A stretch of 64,000 nucleotides of DNA from Sipunculus nudus (Eukaryota; Annelida; Sipuncula; Golfingiida; Sipunculidae), in NCBI GenBank assembly GCA_026874595.1, contig CM049314.1, positions 14,004,729 through 14,068,728 on the forward strand. Direction: 5' to 3'. Positions 26,281 to 38,900 of the stretch are shown piece by piece. A program made the position numbers and the translations under genes. The notes below the pieces were generated by a model. It was not told the DNA's origin and ran no database searches. It saw only the letters and a program-made list of their open reading frames with translations. Numbering within the stretch: the first letter of the stretch is position 1; each line of letters starts with the position of its first letter.

Positions 26281-28447
26281 GGGGATTTACTGTATTAATA
26301 TGATAAATCAAGAGACGCCGGGCCCATTTTTGTGGACAGGTCGTGTCTATAGTCTGGAAGGTAGAATCTCTGAGCGCTCTCTCCCTTTGGGTTTGTAGTA
26401 AAAAACAGCAAGGTTATGAACCGTTTAAAAGTCATTAAACCCAAGCATGGACATAACTTTTGGTTGATATTACAGATTTATGACATTACAGATACAAACA
26501 CTACTGACGTTGATTAATTTGGACCCCTCAGGTGAGAGAAGAACGGATATAGTGTACAGATCTGTGTTCATTTTTCTTATCCTTGTGACCTATTAGCTTT
26601 GATGCACTATATGTCTCAAAGTATATATCATTTGTAACGTATCAGATTTTCATTGTCATGGATAATATTAATGTTTGTAAACAACATATGTATAAATCTC
26701 ACAAACCAAGAGAAAGCAAGCCGTTTTATATTTTAATCAGATTAAAACCATCCGTTTTAGTGTTACATTTTTAAAATGAATCTTGAAAATTTTAATGAAA
26801 ACATTAGGAAACTTGTAACGTGTTATTTCTGTTACTATTTGCATGCAAAAGTAGCTTGCCCCTTAATTGTTTTATCAAATTTACACCTGCACTTAATTTA
26901 TCAGTTTTCATATACAGATGCTGCTTGTATATATTACATATATGTCGGCATGTAGATTCGCTGTGTATTTATCACACATAAGTAATGTGAATCTTTAGGC
27001 TCAGATGGACTTGTGTTGCCCATATGTTTGTTCCGAAATAACCGTGTCGTCTCTGAAAAGCAAGAAAGACAAAAGTATGATTCATTATTGAGGAGAGACT
27101 GTACCAGTGGTAACTACTTCCACATATTGTCATTATTTCACGAAAGACCTTTTCTTCCTTTTGTCCTATTTGTTCTGTTTAGGGACAGGGTGTATTCAGT
27201 ATTTCATCGGGTTGACATACATTCTTATAATGATTTTTGAAGTGCGTGCTTTTGTATTTTTTCATGAATGTCTTTTTTATGCCCATCATTTCTGGACTTA
27301 AAACTTATTTTGTATTTAAACAGGTTAAAATCAAAATGGTGTGTGCATAAATTAAAATCCACGTGCTCGGCATATTATGGTTGAGGCAACTGGTACGTTA
27401 TATTCCTCAATAATTAATCATTCTGATGACGGAGTTTAATTATACTTAAATACAAAATCAGTCAAGGCCTGTAAAATGCACAGTTTCGCACCGTGCGGTA
27501 TCCGCATGTTGCGATTTCCGTCAAGAGGGCGAGAGGCCACGGTGTGTGAAGTGTCTTATCGAGACAGGGTCTCATGGTACATGCACGGGTTTACAATTAG
27601 ATAATTGTATCTCCATGGTACAAGGCATATATCATACTCTTTTTTTCGATGTTTGTGTATGATACAGTTAATTACCCTTTTTCGGGTACAGGATATGTAC
27701 AATCAACTTTGTACATGCCACCAGTAACTTATCTTTTAAGGCAACCAATATTTAAACCCGCTTCTGTTTCTTATTATATGTATATTATCTATGTCACCGA
27801 ATAAAATATAATTACCCAAAGGTGCACACCATTATTTAGTCCTTTCTGGAAACACGAGTGATCATAAAAGCGTTCAGACAACAGAGGGGGCACAGAGGAA
27901 TGTCAGGCTTGGTTGTAATAAATCATGTTATGTTTAAATGATTCACCATAATTTCTTACTTCTGAAATGTTCTTATACATTTAAAAGTATAATTACACAA
28001 CACATATAAAGGTATATATTATACAAATGCATGACATTTTTACTTCTACTGTGTCCACCAGACGTCGCTATCGTGCGTTAATATAAAGATTGTATTATTG
28101 TGAGTTTTATTTTTACAGGTAAGGAAAGAGTATAGCTTAATCGGTTTAAACACCGAGGGAATTAATTTTGATAATAAAATCCATTCTTTCTGGATAGTAA
28201 TGGCATGATAAAACAAATGTTCTGCTCTAACTAACACAGAAAAATCGTGATAAAAAAATGTATTTTGATGTTACCGTAGTTCAGATCGTTCCCATTCGTG
28301 TAAAATATACTAACATTCAAGCAAAATGAAGTCTTGTCGCAATATGAGTGTTTACATTAACAGAACTATTGCCTTTATAAGTTAAAATTAAAGTATGATA
28401 ATCTGGCAGGACAATATAATTTCAAAACTATTTTTTTTTCTTTCCAG
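26281..28447. other. Intergenic or intronic, no gene recognised
   Basis: AT-rich with short ORFs only. At 27492-27544 CACCGTG and CACGGTG form a widely spaced 7-base inverted repeat. The last 20 bases are a strong T/C tract leading into the acceptor of the next exon. Confidence 0.35.
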
Positions 28448-28754
28448 AAAACCAAGTCAGTCTTCAGAGAAGTCTGGAAGTATGGCAGCGGACGCGACAG
28501 CACGTGATTCCATGGATCAGTGCATAGACACCATCCGGACTTCCGGTCGCTCTAGTCTGACAGCGCACGAGGTGAACCTCGGCTCCGTGGTCCATAACCC
28601 CACAGACGAAGCTGGGGCGCTGGCTGATATCCAGACGTTCTTGAACTGTCCAGGACTTAAATGTATGAAAACAGAATCCGCGTACGTGCTGCTCAGGGAC
28701 AATGCTACGTCATTTGTTTATTTACATAAAGAAGCGGAGAAGAGTGCTGATTAG
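28448..28754 (+). CDS. Exon with a 90-residue ORF, unknown function
   Basis: A strong polypyrimidine tract (about 28429-28445) ends in CCAG at 28447, so an exon should start at 28448. ATG at 28482-28484, in context AAGTATGG, opens a 90-codon ORF ending with TAG at 28752-28754. The frame stays open upstream through the intron, but that part is T-rich and non-coding in character. The protein is acidic and soluble, with no signal peptide or membrane segment. Predicted helices flank a middle block SLTAHEVNLGSVVHNP, and a strand-like block SAYVLLRDNATSFVYL follows. The size and alternation would fit a small winged-helix-like or other alpha/beta fold, but I recognise no family. Higher G+C and CpG than its flanks support coding. 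The 5' UTR exon could be the CpG-rich block ending at 11179. It could also be an internal or terminal exon of a larger gene. Confidence 0.5.
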
Positions 28755-30934
28755 CTTATCATAATCACGTGACGAAAACCAATACAGTTGGCTGTTTTGC
28801 AGTCACATGAACAAAAGCCACCTAATCAGCCCATCATCATGCGACTGTCAACTAAACTTTCATCATTTCAGCCTTCATAGTAGTGAACCAACCAGGGACT
28901 GAACAAGCAGACACTGTCCGTGTATATCAAATTGACGCATAAAGTTAGGAAGAGCCTTGTCATTTACTGTTTGTGGTTCTCCGCCCAATATGCTTATTAT
29001 TTTCAAGAACTGGAGTAACATCTGACTGACATGTCTGCAGACAAGGTGTCGCTGGACCACCATCCTCACCAACTCTACAAACCGTCAAGTTGCCGCCATT
29101 ATAAGACAATTGAATACGAGAAAATATTTCTAATATTTCCGTATAATTCTTTGTTTCAGCTAATTAATATTAATCAAAATTAACTTGGTTGCATTAAGAT
29201 GAAAAATTCCTGATCAGTAACACATGTTCCTTGTGCAGAAAGTCGTTTGATTCAGACTGACAAACAATGCTTGAATTGTTTTAGAATTTTAGATTTAATT
29301 TTACTTACTATTACTACAACCCATGACTTTATTTATCAAACGTTAATTAAAGGGGCTTAATTAAATGACATCCTGTACAATGAACCTTTATATTACAAAA
29401 CATTTGTCACCAAGAGGTCATGGGTCAGTAGGTTTTAGTAGATTTTAAGTATATATATTTTAGTACTACTACCTCTGCCGCAGTTTAAAATTCCATTATG
29501 TTTGAACTAAAGGTCAACAATGAACAAATTGTGTCTTTACGATCTGCCGTTATGGGGATACATTGCATCTATTTGGGGCTTATCACTGTGGGGCTCGATT
29601 TCTGCAGAGCGGAGTTCGGAATATTATATTATTCACAGGGCGTATTCCCTTTTAATAGGTCATAATATTTTAGTGGATTTGATGGAAATGCATGCAGGGA
29701 AACTTACAAAATTGTACAGTATTCTTTCAATATTTCTTTCATGTTGCCATTCCTAAGTTGATTTTATCGTTGAAATTCAAATGTTCTAATGCCGTTTAAT
29801 GTTTATAAACTGTTCAACAAAAATTGAATGTTTTCAGGTATGAATGAACTTTGTCTTTTAATAAACTCTATTGCATGTAGTACATTGTTTTGCTGGTTTA
29901 GTATGAAGGGGACGGCCTGAAACATGGCTATAGGGACGGACGGAACACTGTAACCACAGTAGCCTGAAAGACTACCCCTTCTTTTGGGTACCAAGAGATA
30001 TTTTAACCTTCATCTCTCTGGACTTTACCAGGGCAGGTAAATTATCTTCGAATAAAAAGGGGGTGGGGGTTCATTGCCCTCGCATAAATAAACAAGTGTG
30101 CTTGGCCTGTTAGTCGACACCGCTTTTAAGTCGTAATGCAGAAGTAATGTAAAATCTGAGACGCCAAATCCGACCTGGCTTTTAGATACAAGTTGTATAT
30201 ATACATCTATTTCCAATATATTTTAAGCCTGGGAGGAGGGCGTTAAGGAGACCTCTGCCCACCTAAATCCACTCCTGGTTACAGATAAAAAGTGACTCGA
30301 TTACGTCGAGTAGAGGATTTACTGGGCTCAGTTCATGCTCACCTACATGTAAATTTTTTTGCAAGCGTGCTGTGCTCTTGTGTTAATTCAAGTAACCGTT
30401 AAAACTTTATGATATATCGGCCACTGGCGAAATATTACTTTAATCCCGACAGTTTTCCATCTTTATTTGTGACCGAGGAAAATTAAGGGAGAGAATATGG
30501 TTAAAAAATCAATTTTAGCAGACGTGGTTATAAAACTATTTGACTTTAATATGTCAAGCAATTCTACATAAAATAGTTTTGTTATTAATTTATAAAAAAA
30601 AGAGTATATTTAACGAAACCAAGAATAAATATCTATTTCTTCTGACGTGTCGTAAAGAATTTCGTAATTGCCCAGCTGGTTTTTTATTAAAGCATGTTTA
30701 AGCAGATATACAGATTTATTTACCTGAACTTGCACAAAAACGCCCGGAAGATTAGTACGGGAAAGTATCGTACATCATATTGATGAACAATTATTATATC
30801 ACGAGACTGATAAGAACCGGGGTCTGGAAAGAGTATTTGATGGCACAAAAGAAGATAGATTAATGACTGGACGACCAATGGACTGACAAAAGTGTATTTT
30901 AACATTCCGACCGTTCGTTTATTCTGCTCTTATT
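28755..30934. other. Probable 3' UTR then intergenic DNA
   Basis: No further coding exon recognised. The nearest AATAAA on the plus strand is about 29859. ORFs such as 29520-29756 lack family features. Confidence 0.35.
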
Positions 30935-31509
30935 GTATCCCCAGACAAAGTCGGGGGGGTACTATGTTTTCATACCGGTCCCGCCGCCGCCGCCGCATAT
31001 AAATCTTGTTGGCGCGATAACCCAAAAAATATTTCACGGAACTTTACCAAACTTGGTATATGTATAGATATGGGTAAGAGGACGACGCCTATTCAAAATG
31101 AGGTCATGACCTTTACTAGGAGTGTCCTTGACCTTGAATAGGTCCAATTTTGGGGAAAATCACACAAATTCTTTAATATCTCGAGAAATCTTGCATGGAT
31201 TTATCCCAAAATCAAGTTGATGGAAAATCATGGATAGGGTTGTCATGTTCCAGAAACTGGTGGTGCCACCTATTATTCTTTACTTGTTTTCGTGCCGTTT
31301 AATACCCCCAAAATTGCCACCTTACAGTACTGTGAGCATTATAAGTCAAAAACTAATGGACAGATTTCTTTTATATTATGCATATACATAGGTATGGGTT
31401 ATGGGATGATGTTTATTTAAATTGGGGTCATGACCTTTCCTATGAGAGTGTCCTTGACCTTGAATATTGCCATATATGGTGAAAATCACACACCTCTTAT
31501 GATATCTCC

Positions 31510-33065
31510 AGTGTTGATAGCCATATGGATTTCAAACATGACTTATGTATGGCCCACCACTAAAGTAAGAACCCTATAGGTTCTAGGGTCATGAGGTCAA
31601 AGGTCAAGGTCACTGGACTGGCATCTTAAAAGATACTGTGGATGCATTTTAAGCCAAACTTTCATCCCAGGTCTTCCATCTTGAATATATAGCTCACTTT
31701 TCTAATAGTGGATGATCCATATCAATTTTGGGGTCACAAGGCCAAAGGTCAAGGCCACAGGAGCTATCTGGCCAAAAATTAGTTTCTGGGTGATAATTCC
31801 TGCTTTTATTGATGTATTGATTTCAAACTTGACTTATATATGTCCCATTGAAATAGCAAGACTCCAATTGATTTTGGGGTCATGAGGTCAAAGGTCAAGG
31901 TCACAGGACACATCTTTAAAAAGATTGTGGATGCATCTTCAGCCAAACATTTCATCTCAGACCTTTCATCTTGCACATAGAGTTCATCTGCCAATAGAGG
32001 AAGACCCCTATCAATTTTGAGGTCACAAGGTCAAAGGTGAAGGTCACAGGAGCCATCTGTCAAATAAATAGTTTCTGGAGGATAATTCCTTCTTTTATTG
32101 ATGTATGGATTTCAAACTTGACTTGTATTTGACCCATTGGAAAAGCAAAACCCGAATTGATTTTGGGGTCATGAGGTCAAAGGTCAAGTTCACAGGAAAC
32201 ATCTTTAAAAAGATTGTGGAAGCATTTCAGCCAAACAATTCATCTCAGATCTTTCATCTTGCACATATAGTTCACCTGCCAAGAGTGGAAGACCCCTATC
32301 AATTCTGAGGTCACAAGGTCAAAGGTGAAGGTCACAGGAGCCATCTGTCCTAAAATTAGTTTCTGGATGATAATTCCTTCTTTTATTAATGTATGGATTT
32401 CAAACTTGACTTGTATATGTCCTATTGGAAAAGCAAGACCAGAATTGACTTTGGGGTCATGAGGTCAAAGGTCAAGGTCACAGGAAACCTGTTTAAAAAG
32501 ATTGTGGATGCATTTTCAGCCAAACAATTCATCTCAAATCTTTTATCTTGCACATATAGTTTACCTGCCAAGAGTGGAAGACCCCTATCAATTTTTAGGT
32601 CACAAGGTCAAAGGTGAAGGTCACAGGAGCCATCTTTCCAAAAATTAGTTTCTGGATGATAAATCCTGCTTTTATTGATGTATGGATTTCAAACTTGACT
32701 TGTATATGTTCCATTGGAAAAGCAAGACCCAAATTGATTTTGGGGTCATGAGGTCAAAGGTCAAGGTCACAGGAGACATCTTTAAAAAGATTGTGGATGC
32801 ATTTTCAGCCAAACAATTCATCTCAAATCTTTTATCTTGCACATATAGTTCACCTACCAAGAGAGGAAGAACCCTGTCAAATTTGAGGTCACAAGGTCAA
32901 AGGTGAAGGTCTAAGGAGCCATCTGTCCAAAAATTAGTTTCTGGATGATAATTCCTGCTTTATTGATGTATAGATTTCAAACTTGACTTGTATATGTCCC
33001 ATTGGAAAAGCAAGACCCGGATTGATTTTGGGGTCATGAGGTCAAAGGTCAAGGTCACAGGACAC
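31510..33065. repeat. 289-bp tandem units inside element C
   Basis: The block AGGTCAAAGGTCAAGGTCA occurs at 31594, 31885, 32462, 32751 and 33039, and with one change at 32174, giving spacings of 291, 289, 288, 289 and 288. The phrase ATGGATTTCAAACTTGACTT recurs with the same pitch. Each unit also has a second AGGTCA cluster, GAGGTCACAAGGTCAAAGG. Confidence 0.95.
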
Positions 33066-33219
33066 ATCTCTAAAAAGATCAAGGTCACAGGACCAACATC
33101 TTCAACAAGATTGTGGATTGATAGATGGAAGAAACAATAAATATGCCAAGTGTCAGTATATGCTGCTAAAAATGGAGGTCTATTCTTAAAGGGGGGGGCT
33201 ACTTTGTCTGGGGATACTC

Positions 33220-33236
33220 TGGCACCTGCGGTGCCA
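33220..33236 (+). other. 3' hairpin of element C
   Basis: TGGCACC, loop TGC, GGTGCCA: seven perfect base pairs with a three-base loop, placed between the right subterminal repeat and the CTAG terminus. Confidence 0.85.
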
Positions 33237-33248
33237 AGAAATGTCTAG

Positions 33249-33787
33249 TTTCTTATGTATTCGAACATCCTATTACGGATCTGACGTCCGCACATGAGCG
33301 CCATCTGGATGAGGAAAGCTGTAGTATTCCTGCTGACAGTTGCCAAACACTTTATGCTCAGAAATGTTATGCATTATGTGAACTGTAAACAGTGAAATGG
33401 TTAACAACAATAATGTGTACTCAGATACTTCACTATTTAAATTGTATCTAGACCTGTGTAGTATACCTTCATAAAAAGCAAAATATATTGCCTGTGTAAT
33501 AAGTCACAGTCAAATAAATCTCATTGTCATGGACATGGCCGTAAAACCAGTATACGTTTTACATTATTTTTGTTCTGGGTTTTATTTATAGGTTTATTTC
33601 TTTACCACTTGCGTCATAACCCTTTGCCCATAGTCATTCCCATGAACACCCACGTGCACCACTTTATGGCATGCTTAAATGTTTGTTTCTGATTACTCAG
33701 CTCGGAGTTATTCAAACCTAAAAGTTATATCCAGTCGGGTTGTGTTGTGTGTTTTTTAGATATGGGTGTGTCTGAAGCATGTCTGAT
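33249..33787. other. Unique spacer
   Basis: No gene or repeat recognised between element C and the first 63-bp repeat patch. Confidence 0.4.
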
Positions 33788-34098
33788 ACAGGAGTCAACC
33801 AAGGGATATACAGTGGCCCACCAATTTAAGGGGGAAGGGGGCGGGGTTAACAGGGGATGTACAAGGGTCCACCAGGAGATATACCGGGGCCCACCAAGTT
33901 AAGGGGGGGGGGTTACCAGGGGATGTACAGGGGTCCACCAAGGGATATAAAGGGGTCCACTAAGTTAAGGAGGGGTTACCAGGGGATGTACAGGAGTCCA
34001 CTAAGGGATATACAGGGATCCAACATGTTAAGGGGGGGGGGGGGTTACCAGGGGATGTACAGGAGTCCACCAAGGGATATACAGGGGTCCCCCAAGTT
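33788..34098. repeat. Short patch of the 63-bp repeat
   Basis: About five units built from GTCCACCAAGGGATATAC, CACCAAGTTAAGG, a variable G-run and TTACCAGGGGATGTAC. It is the same family, in the same orientation, as the large array at 44192-46800. The 94-codon ORF over it follows the repeat. Confidence 0.95.
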
Positions 34099-34383
34099 TT
34101 ATTCGTTCATAAGTGACTGTTCATTTGTGAATATTTCTTGATGACGTTCCTGAATTCAGATCAATTGCCGGATCCACACCGAAATCTTATTGATTCACCA
34201 TTGAGCCCATCCCGAAATGTCCTGAAATCTTCATGAGATTCCGTATATGAGCGCCTGAGGCATGCTTTGAACAAAAACATACACGAACGGGGATGAACAC
34301 ATGTCCTCCTGGCGGTGGAAACTATACTTGTAGTAAGCTTGTTAAAAATTCAGGTAGAGCATAAGTGATCTGTCTGTCTGTCT

Positions 34384-34417
<34 letters not shown>

Positions 34418-35075
34418 ACGTATATTATTGATATATAAGGCCAAAATAAAAAAATGTATGGTTCTAAGGCACTTTTTTCCAGAAAATAATGCGGGCGGGC
34501 GTTTTTTTTTTTTTATTATTTTAGTTCTTTGGTATATTTCGATAAAAATGTCAAATTATAAGGGAAAAACATGATAATAACAGATTTATTTTGCTACATA
34601 AGTAAAAGCACCACATAATAAAAGGAATTGTAGGATTTTATCTTCTTGAAAGAAATGTCCGAGCGGCTGAAGCTCAAAATTGATAAGTTTCTATTGAAAA
34701 TCAAAATAAAAAAAAAAAAATTGATGCGGGGATTTAAAATTGATGAGGGCGGTGCCTGAGAGCCATACCATTTTTTTGGCCTAATATATACTGATTATTT
34801 AATATTATCTTCTTTTTGTTGCGTCAGGTCTCATGAAAACTTAATAAAACTATTAATAAAACGAAAACGTCTTATTGCTCCATTTTAGGTAAAATTCATC
34901 GAACTGCAAAACTCAGTTTTACAGAATCAGTACAAACTTCTTAAATTAATCATGGGTCATTGATGTCATCTTTTCCGAAAATAAGGTGTATTTTTGAAGT
35001 TAATTAGAAATAATTGTGTATTTACTCAAAATGTATACCTGAATTAAAAAAGTATACCTGAATTTAAAAAGTTGA
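34099..35075. other. Non-repetitive spacer between two repeat families
   Basis: AT-rich, no gene recognised. It contains a CT-dinucleotide tract at about 34369-34418, an A-run near 34710 and, just before the satellite, a small duplication of GTATACCTGAA (about 35034 and 35053). Confidence 0.4.
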
Positions 35076-35990
35076 AGACCCCCCCTTTTTTTCACACACA
35101 CACACAGCGCAATCTGGTGGATATGATTCACATAATTTTTCCTGAAATATTCATGATTGTTTATGAACTCCATCATGCACATTGTCTGAGGTGTTACAAC
35201 ACATACGTAAGCTATCCCCTGTGGATACCCTGGTCCCCCCCCCCCCCTTTTTTTTCACACACACACAGCGCAATCTGGTGGATATGATTCACATAATTTT
35301 TCCTGAAATATTCATGATTGTTTATGAACTCCATCATGCACATTGTCTGAGGTGTTACAACACATACGTAAGCTATCCCCTGTGGATACCCTGGTCCCCC
35401 CCTTTTTTTCACACACACACAGCGCAATCTGGTGGATATGATTCACATAATTTTTCCTGAAATATTCATGATTGTTTATGAACTCCATCATGCACATTGT
35501 CTGAGGTGTTACAACACATACGTAAGCTATCCCCTGTGGATACCCTGGTACCCCCCCCCCCCCCCTTTTAACACACACACACAGCGCAATCTGGTGGATA
35601 TGATTCACATAATTTTTCCTGAAATATTCATGATTGTTTATGAACTCCATCATGCACATTGTCTGAGGTGTTACAACACATACGTAAGCTATCCCCTGTG
35701 GATATCCTGCCCCCCCCCCCTTTTTTCACACACACACACACACACAGCGCAATCTGGTGGATATGATTCACATAATTTTTCCTGAAATATTCATGATTGT
35801 TTATGAACTCCATCATGCACATTGTCTGAGGTGTTACAACACATACGTAAGCTATCCCCTGTGGATATCCTGCCCCCCCCCCCCCTTTTTTTCACACACA
35901 CACAGCGCAATCTGGTGGATATGATTCACATAATTTTTCCTGAAATATTCATGATTGTTTATGAACTCCATCATGCACATTGTCTGAGGT

Positions 35991-38900
35991 GTTTCAACAC
36001 ATACGTAAGCTATCCCCTGTGGATATCCTGCCCCCCCCCCCCCCTTTTTCACACACACACACACACACAGCGCAATCTGGTGGATATGATTCACATAATT
36101 TTTCCTGAAATATTCATGATTGTTTATGAACTCCATCATGCACATTGTCTGAGGTGTTACAACACATACGTAAGCTATCCCCTGTGGATATCCTGCCCCC
36201 CCCCTTTTTTTCACACACACACAGCGCAATCTGGTGGATATGATTCACATAATTTTTCCTGAAATATTCATGATTGTTTATGAACTCCATCATGCACATT
36301 GTCTGAGGTGTTACAACACATACGTAAGCTATCCCCTGTGGATTCCCTGCCCCCCCCCCTTTTTTTCACACACACACACAGCGCAATCTGGTGGATATGA
36401 TTCACATAATTTTTCCTGAAATATTCATGATTGTTTATGAACTCCATCATGCACATTGTCTGAGGTGTTACAACACATACGTAAGCTATCCCCTGTGGAT
36501 ACCCTGGTCCCCCCCCCCCTCTTTTTTTTTCACACACACACACAGCGCAATCTGGTGGATATGATTCACATAATTTTTCCTGAAATATTCATGATTGTTT
36601 ATGAACTCCATCATGCACATTGTCTGAGGTGTTACAACACATACGTAAGCTATCCCCTGTGGATACCCTGGTCCCCCCCCCCCTTTTATTTCACACACAC
36701 ACACAGCGCAATCTGGTGGATATGATTCACATAATTTTTCCTGAAATATTCATGATTGTTTATGAACTCCATCATGCACATTGTCTGAGGTGTTACAACA
36801 CAAACGTAAGCTATCCCCTGTGGATACCCTGGTCCCCCCTTTTTATTTCACACACACACACAGAGCGCAATCTGGTGGATATGATTTACATAATTTTTCC
36901 TGAAATATTCATGATTGTTTATGAACTCCATCATGCACATTGTCTGAGGTGTTACAACACATACGTAAGCTATCCCCTGTGGATACCCTGGTACCCCCCC
37001 CCCCCCTTTTAACACACACACACAGCGCAATCTGGTGGATATGATTCACATAATTTTTCCTGAAATATTCATGATTGTTTATGAACTTCATCATGCACAT
37101 TGTCTGAGGTGTTACAACACATACGTAAGCTATCCCCTGTGGATATCCTGCCCCCCCCTTTTTTTCACACACACACACACACAGCGCAATCTGGTGGATA
37201 TGATTCACATAATTTTTCCTGAAATATTCATGATTGTTTATGAACTCCATCATACACATTGTCTGAGGTGTTACAACACATACGTAAGCTATCCCCTGTG
37301 GATATCCTGTCCCCCCCCCCTTTTTTTCACACACACACAGCGCAATCTGGTGGATATGATTCACATAATTTTTCCTGAAATATTCATGATTGTTTATGAC
37401 CTCCATCATGCACATTGTCTGAGGTGTTACAACACATACGTAAGCTATCCCCTGTGGATTCCCTGCCCCCCCCCCCTTTTTTCACACACACACACAGCGC
37501 AATCTGGTGGATATGATTCACATAATTTTTCCTGAAATATTCATGATTGTTTATGAACTCCATCATGCACATTGTCTGAGGTGTTACAACACATACGTAA
37601 GCTATCCCCTGTGGATACCCTGGTCCCCCCCCCCCTCTTTTTTTTCACACACACACACAGCGCAATCTGGTGGATATGATTCACATAATTTATCCTGAAA
37701 TATTTATGATTGTTTATGAACTCCATCATGCACATTGTCTGAGGTGTTACAACACATACGTAAGCTATCCCCTGTGGATACCCTGGTCCCCCCCCCCTTT
37801 TATTTCACACACACACACAGCGCAATCTGGTGGATATGATTCACATAATTTTTCCTGAAATATTCATGATTGTTTATGAACTCCATCATGCACATTGTCT
37901 GAGGTGTTACAACACATACGTAAGCTATCCCCTGTGGATACCCTGGTCCCCCCTTTTTATTTCACACACACACACAGAGCGCAATCTGGTGGATATGATT
38001 TACATAATTTTTTCTGAAATATTCATGATTGTTTATGAACTTCATCATGCACATTGTCTGAGGTGTTACAACACATACGTAAGCTATCCCCTGTGGATAT
38101 CCTGCCCCCCCTTTTTTTCACACACACACACACACAGCGCAATCTGGTGGATATGATTCACATAATTTTTCCTGAAATATTCATGATTGTTTATGAACTC
38201 CATCATGCACATTGTCTGAGGTGTTACAACACATACGTAAGCTATCCCCTGTGGATTCCCTGCCCCCCCCCCCCCCTTTTTTTTCACACACACACACACA
38301 GCGCAATCTGGTGGATATGATTCACATAATTTTTCCTGAAATATTCATGATTGTTTATGAACTCCATCATGCACATTGTCTGAGGTGTTACAACACATAC
38401 GTAAGCTATCCCCTGTGGATACCCTGGTCCCCCCCCCCCTCTTTTTTTTCACACACACACACAGCGCAATCTGGTGGATATGATTCACATAATTTTTCCT
38501 GAAATATTCATGATTGTTTATGAACTCCATCATGCACATTGTCTGAGGTGTTACAACACATACGTAAGCTATCCCCTGTGGATACCCTGGTCCCCCCCCC
38601 CCCCTTTTATTTCACACACACACACAGCGCAATCTGGTGGATATGATTCACATAATTTTTCCTGAAATATTCATGATTGTTTATGAACTCCATCATGCAC
38701 ATTGTCTGAGGTGTTACAACACATACGTAAGCTATCCCCTGTGAATACCCTGGTCCCCCCCTTTTTATTTCACACACACACACAGAGCGCAATCTCGTGA
38801 ATATGATTTACATAATTTTTTCTGAAATATACATGATTGTTTATGAACTTCATCATGCACATTGTCTGAGATGTTACAACACATACATAAGCTATCCCCT

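Larger units (their letters stand above)
30935..33248 (+). mobile_element. Non-autonomous Helentron/HINE-like element C
   Basis: A 17-base subterminal repeat GTATCCCCAGACAAAGT (30935-30951) has an exact inverted copy at 33201-33217. G-runs lie just inside both copies. Near the left end is a CCG trinucleotide run (about 30979). The interior has two copies of a 324-base unit, marked by GTCCTTGACCTTGAATA near 31123 and 31447, then 5-6 copies of a 289-base unit. Outside the right inverted repeat lies a perfect hairpin (33220-33236), then eight bases, then CTAG (33245-33248) followed by TT. There is no transposase or Rep/helicase ORF, so it must move in trans. A hairpin about ten bases before a CTRR end is a Helitron hallmark. 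Subterminal inverted repeats plus a central tandem array are typical of Helentron-associated elements. The exact 5' boundary is uncertain by a few bases. Confidence 0.75.

Noticed and set aside
30935-33217. Element C as a simple TIR MITE with TA target duplication
   Set aside because: The inverted repeats are flanked by TA, but a perfect hairpin and CTAG|TT lie just outside the right repeat, and elements A and B show the same arrangement, so the Helentron-like reading fits better.
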